64,000 nucleotides of DNA, taken from positions 62,001 through 126,000 of the forward strand of contig NZ_JAFKFX010000034.1 of assembly GCF_017308075.1 (NCBI RefSeq), in the 5' to 3' direction. Positions within the stretch are counted from its first letter, which is position 1, and each line of letters starts with the position of its first letter. Source of the DNA: Allobosea sp. Its GTDB lineage: Bacteria > Pseudomonadota > Alphaproteobacteria > Rhizobiales > Beijerinckiaceae. This document shows, one piece after another, positions 62,590 to 64,000 of the stretch. The position numbers were made by a program, and so were the translations under genes. The notes beneath the pieces are model-generated. The model was not told the DNA's origin. It was given only the letters and a program-made list of their open reading frames with translations, and made no database searches.

Positions 62590-63753
62590 TCAGGCGCCGC
62601 CGCCGGCGCCGTGCTTGATCAGTTCCCGCGCGATGATGGTGCGCTGGATCTGGTTGGTGCCCTCGTAGATCTGGGTGATTTTGGCGTCGCGGTAGAGGCG
62701 CTCGACCTCGAAGCCCTGGATATAGCCGGAGCCGCCGAAGATCTGGACGGCGTTCGCGGTCTGCGCCACCGCCATGTCGCTGGCGAAGCATTTGGCGATC
62801 GAGGCGGCCGAGGTCGCCGGCGCGCCATGGTCGATCAGCAGCGCCGCCCGCTCGACCAGCGCCCGGGCCGCGGCGATGTCCTTGGCCATGTCGGCGAGCA
62901 TCCATTGCAGGCCCTGGTTCTCCAGGATCGGCTTGCCGAACTGGCGCCGCTCGCGGGCATAGGCCAGCGCAGCCTCGAGCCCGGCCTGGGCGATGCCGAC
63001 GGCGAGCGCGCCGATGCCGACGCGGCCCTTTTCGAGCACGCTCATCATGATGTGGAAGCCCCGGCCCTGCGGACCGAGCAGGGCATCACGCGGCACCGTC
63101 ACGCCATCGAAGTTCAGCGCGCCGACCTGGCTGGCGCGCTGGCCCATCTTGTGTTCCTTAGGCCCGCGCGAGACGCCGGGCGCGTTAAGGTCGACGATGA
63201 AGATGCTCATGCCGCGATGGCCGGCTGCGGGGTCGGTCGAGGCCAGCACGAAGCCGAGATCGGCAACCGGCGCATTGTGGATCCAGAGCTTGCCGCCGTC
63301 GATGACATAGCCATCGGCGGTCTCGCGCGCGGCGGTGCGGACATTGGAGAGATCGGAACCCGCCTCGGCCTCGGTCAGGCAATAGGCGACGCGGGCCTTG
63401 CCGCGCAGGATGTCCGGCAGATGGCGGGCACGCTGCTCGGCCGTACCATAGCGGGTCAGCAGCGTGCCGATCAGCTCGACGAGACCGCACTGGTCGGCGA
63501 CAGAGGCATAACCGCGCGACAATTCCTCCATCACCAGCGCATAGGCATAGCTGTCGAGCCCGGCTCCACCATGCTCGGGATCGGCGGTGATGCCGAACAG
63601 GCCGAGCTCGCCCATCTGGCGATAGATCTCGGCCGGAAAGGTCGAGTCACGGTCGAGCTCGGCGGCGGCCGGGCGCACCACCTCATCGGCGAAGCGGCGG
63701 GCGGTGTCGCGAATCTGCTGGTAGAGTGCCGTGTCCTGGAGCGGCGCGTGCAT
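62590..63753 (-). CDS. Acyl-CoA dehydrogenase
   Basis: 387 residues, FAD acyl-CoA dehydrogenase family: N-terminal helical domain, YCLTEAEAGSDLSNVRT and WIHNAPVADL flavin/substrate strands, and C-terminal FGGSGYIQGFEVERLYRDAK with base Glu364 in QIYEGTNQ. This Glu position is that of short/medium-chain enzymes. Oxidises acyl-CoA to enoyl-CoA and passes electrons to ETF. Specific chain length cannot be set. Confidence 0.9.
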   Translation of the reverse strand: MHAPLQDTALYQQIRDTARRFADEVVRPAAAELDRDSTFPAEIYRQMGELGLFGITADPEHGGAGLDSYAYALVMEELSRGYASVADQCGLVELIGTLLTRYGTAEQRARHLPDILRGKARVAYCLTEAEAGSDLSNVRTAARETADGYVIDGGKLWIHNAPVADLGFVLASTDPAAGHRGMSIFIVDLNAPGVSRGPKEHKMGQRASQVGALNFDGVTVPRDALLGPQGRGFHIMMSVLEKGRVGIGALAVGIAQAGLEAALAYARERRQFGKPILENQGLQWMLADMAKDIAAARALVERAALLIDHGAPATSAASIAKCFASDMAVAQTANAVQIFGGSGYIQGFEVERLYRDAKITQIYEGTNQIQRTIIARELIKHGAGGGA

Positions 63754-63770
63754 GGGGTTTCCTCCCGTCC

Positions 63771-64000
63771 TCAGGCGATGCCGTTCAGGGCGCAGAGATG
63801 GTCCATGCGCTTTGCGGCGCGCTCGGGATCGGCGAAGAGCCCGGCCTGGTCGGCCAGGCGGAAGAGATCGGCATAGTGCAGGATGCCGCGGGCGGATTCA
63901 GCGCCGCCGACCATGCGGAAATGGTCCTGGAAGCCACCCAGCCAGGCGAGGAAGACGACGCCGCTCTTGTAATACTGGGTCGGGGCCTCGAAGAGCCGGC
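63771..64000 (-). CDS. DUF993-like protein, C-terminal end only (5' cut by window edge)
   Basis: The last about 75 codons are visible, ending at TGA 63771-63773. They include YYKSGVVFLAWLGGFQDHFR, MVGGAESARGILHYADLFRL and a Met-x-x-Leu tail, which resembles DUF993 (aldolase-like, dihydrodipicolinate-synthase superfamily). 17 bases upstream of the acyl-CoA dehydrogenase start on the same strand, so probably one operon. Identification rests on a short segment. Confidence 0.6.
   Translation of the reverse strand, partial: RLFEAPTQYYKSGVVFLAWLGGFQDHFRMVGGAESARGILHYADLFRLADQAGLFADPERAAKRMDHLCALNGIA

Noticed and set aside
1..64000. CRISPR arrays, tRNA/rRNA genes, insertion sequences, phage genes
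   Set aside because: No regularly spaced repeats, no cloverleaf or rRNA sequence recognised, and no transposase, integrase or phage structural protein among the reading frames.

Overview
The window is a 64 kb piece of a GC-rich alphaproteobacterial chromosome. Gene content (cbb3 oxidase, NsrR, carboxynorspermidine pathway, six-gene Mrp antiporter with fused MrpAB) and dense ATGA-type gene overlaps fit Hyphomicrobiales (Rhizobiales), perhaps a Bosea-like organism; the genus is an inference. No rRNA, tRNA, CRISPR array or transposase was seen.

Layout: 1-4206 holds a NarL-type two-component pair (kinase cut by the left edge), two small cell-envelope ORFs and a LuxR-type regulator. 4780-31021 is a large exopolysaccharide (EPS) locus in three transcription blocks. 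Block A (+, 4780-12816) has three CelD/BcsL-type acyltransferases, an FAD enzyme, an O-antigen-ligase/Wzy-like polymerase and a secreted beta-helix protein. Block B (-, 12830-18492) has an acyltransferase-3, a WbaP-like initiating sugar transferase, GDP-mannose-3,5-epimerase-like and UDP-glucuronate-decarboxylase-like enzymes and a WecG/TagA glycosyltransferase. Block C (+, 19022-31021) has Wza-like export protein, ManC, Wzc-like co-polymerase/kinase, an epimerase, two GT4 glycosyltransferases, an oxidoreductase-epimerase fusion and a Wzx-like flippase. Together they supply GDP-mannose and UDP-xylose-type sugars, build a lipid-linked repeat, flip, polymerise and export it. A LuxR regulator with a degenerate receiver (31050-31784) closes the locus; strongly AT-rich islands flank block C.

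32491-38737 is metabolic: acetolactate-synthase-like enzyme, aldehyde dehydrogenase, threonine aldolase, DUF983 protein and a MocR regulator. 38894-40586 looks like a small nitric-oxide stress unit: truncated haemoglobin, NsrR and a divergent globin-like protein, each preceded by a 23-bp NsrR-like palindrome. It abuts a ccoNOQP-x-DUF2189-ccoIS cluster for the high-affinity cbb3 oxidase (40540-47658) with an FNR/FixK-like box upstream of ccoN; ccoG and ccoH are not in it.

48275-54152 has a PtsN-like EIIA, a Nudix hydrolase, the two carboxynorspermidine genes, a GreA/Rnk-like protein, an XRE regulator and small proteins. 54257-60263 is the Mrp Na+/H+ antiporter operon. 60288-62495 is a second LuxR regulator divergent from a FeeM/AHL-synthase-like N-acyltransferase; its promoter shares a CCCCAATYGGG motif with the promoter of the first LuxR paralogue at 4206. 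The right end has an acyl-CoA dehydrogenase and the C-terminus of a DUF993-like protein.
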